This document shows, in pieces, positions 63,425 to 64,000 of a stretch of DNA of 64,000 nucleotides. Source of the stretch: Streptomyces indicus. Its GTDB lineage: Bacteria > Actinomycetota > Actinomycetes > Streptomycetales > Streptomycetaceae. The stretch spans positions 1 to 64,000 of the forward strand of contig NZ_FNFF01000022.1 in assembly GCF_900100315.1 (NCBI RefSeq). Direction: 5' to 3'. Numbering within the stretch: the first letter of the stretch is position 1; every line of letters begins with the position of its first letter. Under the pieces are notes generated by a model, which was not told the DNA's origin, searched no databases, and saw only the letters and a list, made by a program, of their open reading frames with translations. The position numbers and the translations under genes are program-made.

Positions 63425-64000
63425 ATGTCGTACGGACAGGGATACGGGCAGGGATACGGGTACGGATCCGCGCAGCCGGTGCCGCCGGCCGCACCGCAGC
63501 AGCGCCGCCGCGACCGGGCGAAGGCCGCCGGTCTGGTCATGGCCGCGTGGCTGGGCCTGCTGTGGCTGCTCGAAGCGGTCGACGTGGCGAGCGGCCACGC
63601 CCTCGACACCTACGGGATATCGCCGCGCGAGCTGAGCGAACTGCGCGATGTCGTCCCGGCCGCGTTCCTGCACTTCGGCTGGGATCACCTGGTCGCCAAC
63701 AGCATGCCGCTGCTCGTCCTCGGCTTCCTCGCCGCGCTCTCGGGCATACGGCGGTTCGCGGCGGTGGTCGCCACGATCGTGCTGGTGAGCGGGATCGGCG
63801 TCTGGCTCACTGCGCCGGCGTACTCGGTGACGGCCGGCGCCTCGGGCGTGGTGTTCGGGCTCTTCGGCTATCTGCTGGTCCGCGGCTTCGTCGACCGCCG
63901 CATCGGCGACGTGCTCGTCGGGCTCCTGGTCGGCGCGGTGTACGGGTCGATCCTGTGGGGCGTCCTTCCGACCACGGACGGGATCTCCTGGCAGGGGCAC
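63425..64000 (+). CDS. Rhomboid-family intramembrane serine protease, 3' cut by window edge
   Basis: 192 residues visible. The Gly/Tyr/Gln-rich N-terminus (YGQGYGQGYGYG) precedes membrane helices. FLHFGWDHLVANSMPLLVLG is the rhomboid helix-2 histidine/asparagine motif, and Ser140 in TAGASGVVFGLFGYL is the nucleophile. The window ends on the codon for His192 in SWQGH, which should be the catalytic histidine, so only the last part of helix 6 and the C-terminus are missing. The ATG at 63425 has GAGGGG upstream. Substrate unknown. Confidence 0.88.
   Translation, partial: MSYGQGYGQGYGYGSAQPVPPAAPQQRRRDRAKAAGLVMAAWLGLLWLLEAVDVASGHALDTYGISPRELSELRDVVPAAFLHFGWDHLVANSMPLLVLGFLAALSGIRRFAAVVATIVLVSGIGVWLTAPAYSVTAGASGVVFGLFGYLLVRGFVDRRIGDVLVGLLVGAVYGSILWGVLPTTDGISWQGH

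Overview
The window looks like a stretch of the conserved core chromosome of a Streptomyces or very close relative. Base composition is very high in G+C, and GTG and TTG starts are common. Regulators (HxlR, TetR, AraC, Lrp/AsnC) sit beside the genes they probably control, and many secreted hydrolases are encoded. Menaquinone is made by the futalosine route. From memory, the order korB - complex I - mqnC - mqnA - mqnE - ubiX resembles the S. coelicolor core region. I saw no prophage, insertion sequence, CRISPR array, tRNA or rRNA. The left edge cuts korB and the right edge cuts a rhomboid protease at its catalytic histidine.

Region by region: 1-11.3 kb carries the end of korB, an HxlR regulator divergent from a quinone-oxidoreductase-like gene, a RarD permease, secreted proteins (alpha/beta hydrolase, LolA-like, CHRD), a long-chain polyprenyl diphosphate synthase, a HAD phosphatase and fumarylacetoacetase. 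11.5-13.5 kb is RecQ, with a striking palindrome of two DnaA boxes upstream. 14.1-30.2 kb is the complete 14-gene nuoA-N operon, transcribed leftwards. Its junctions are mostly overlapping stop/start codons, and a Rex-type operator lies before nuoA. 30.9-43.6 kb has a cell-wall NlpC/P60 hydrolase, a repeat-rich non-coding patch, geranylgeranyl reductase, a PASTA protein, a large zinc-ribbon membrane/sensor fusion, glutaminase, menG, a truncated amidohydrolase-like gene, mqnC and a Ser/Thr kinase. 43.8-59.9 kb has an esterase, mqnA, a cold-shock gene, a DsbA-like/trypsin-like pair, a long-chain acyl-CoA ligase, AraC and TetR regulators, secreted lipase and peptidase genes, MaoC, a DUF5993-DsbB pair and a dicarboxylate/amino-acid symporter. 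60-64 kb has mqnE, an Lrp/AsnC regulator, a 45-residue gene, ubiX and the rhomboid.

The unifying theme is respiration on menaquinone. Complex I reduces menaquinone. MqnA, MqnE and MqnC make the ring precursor from chorismate. The polyprenyl synthase makes the side chain. UbiX makes the prenylated flavin used by UbiD-type decarboxylases, MenG methylates the ring, and a geranylgeranyl-reductase-family protein probably saturates the side chain. These genes are scattered over about 55 kb in separate transcription units.

The least explained signals are: the inverted DnaA-box pair at recQ; an identical 28-bp intergenic element at three places; a cluster of GTGATC motifs between nuoA and the NlpC gene; a DsbB homologue with one CXXC only, paired with a tiny membrane protein; a symporter whose sodium-site residues are replaced; and an amidohydrolase remnant locked between menaquinone genes. 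No wholly new multi-gene system is evident.
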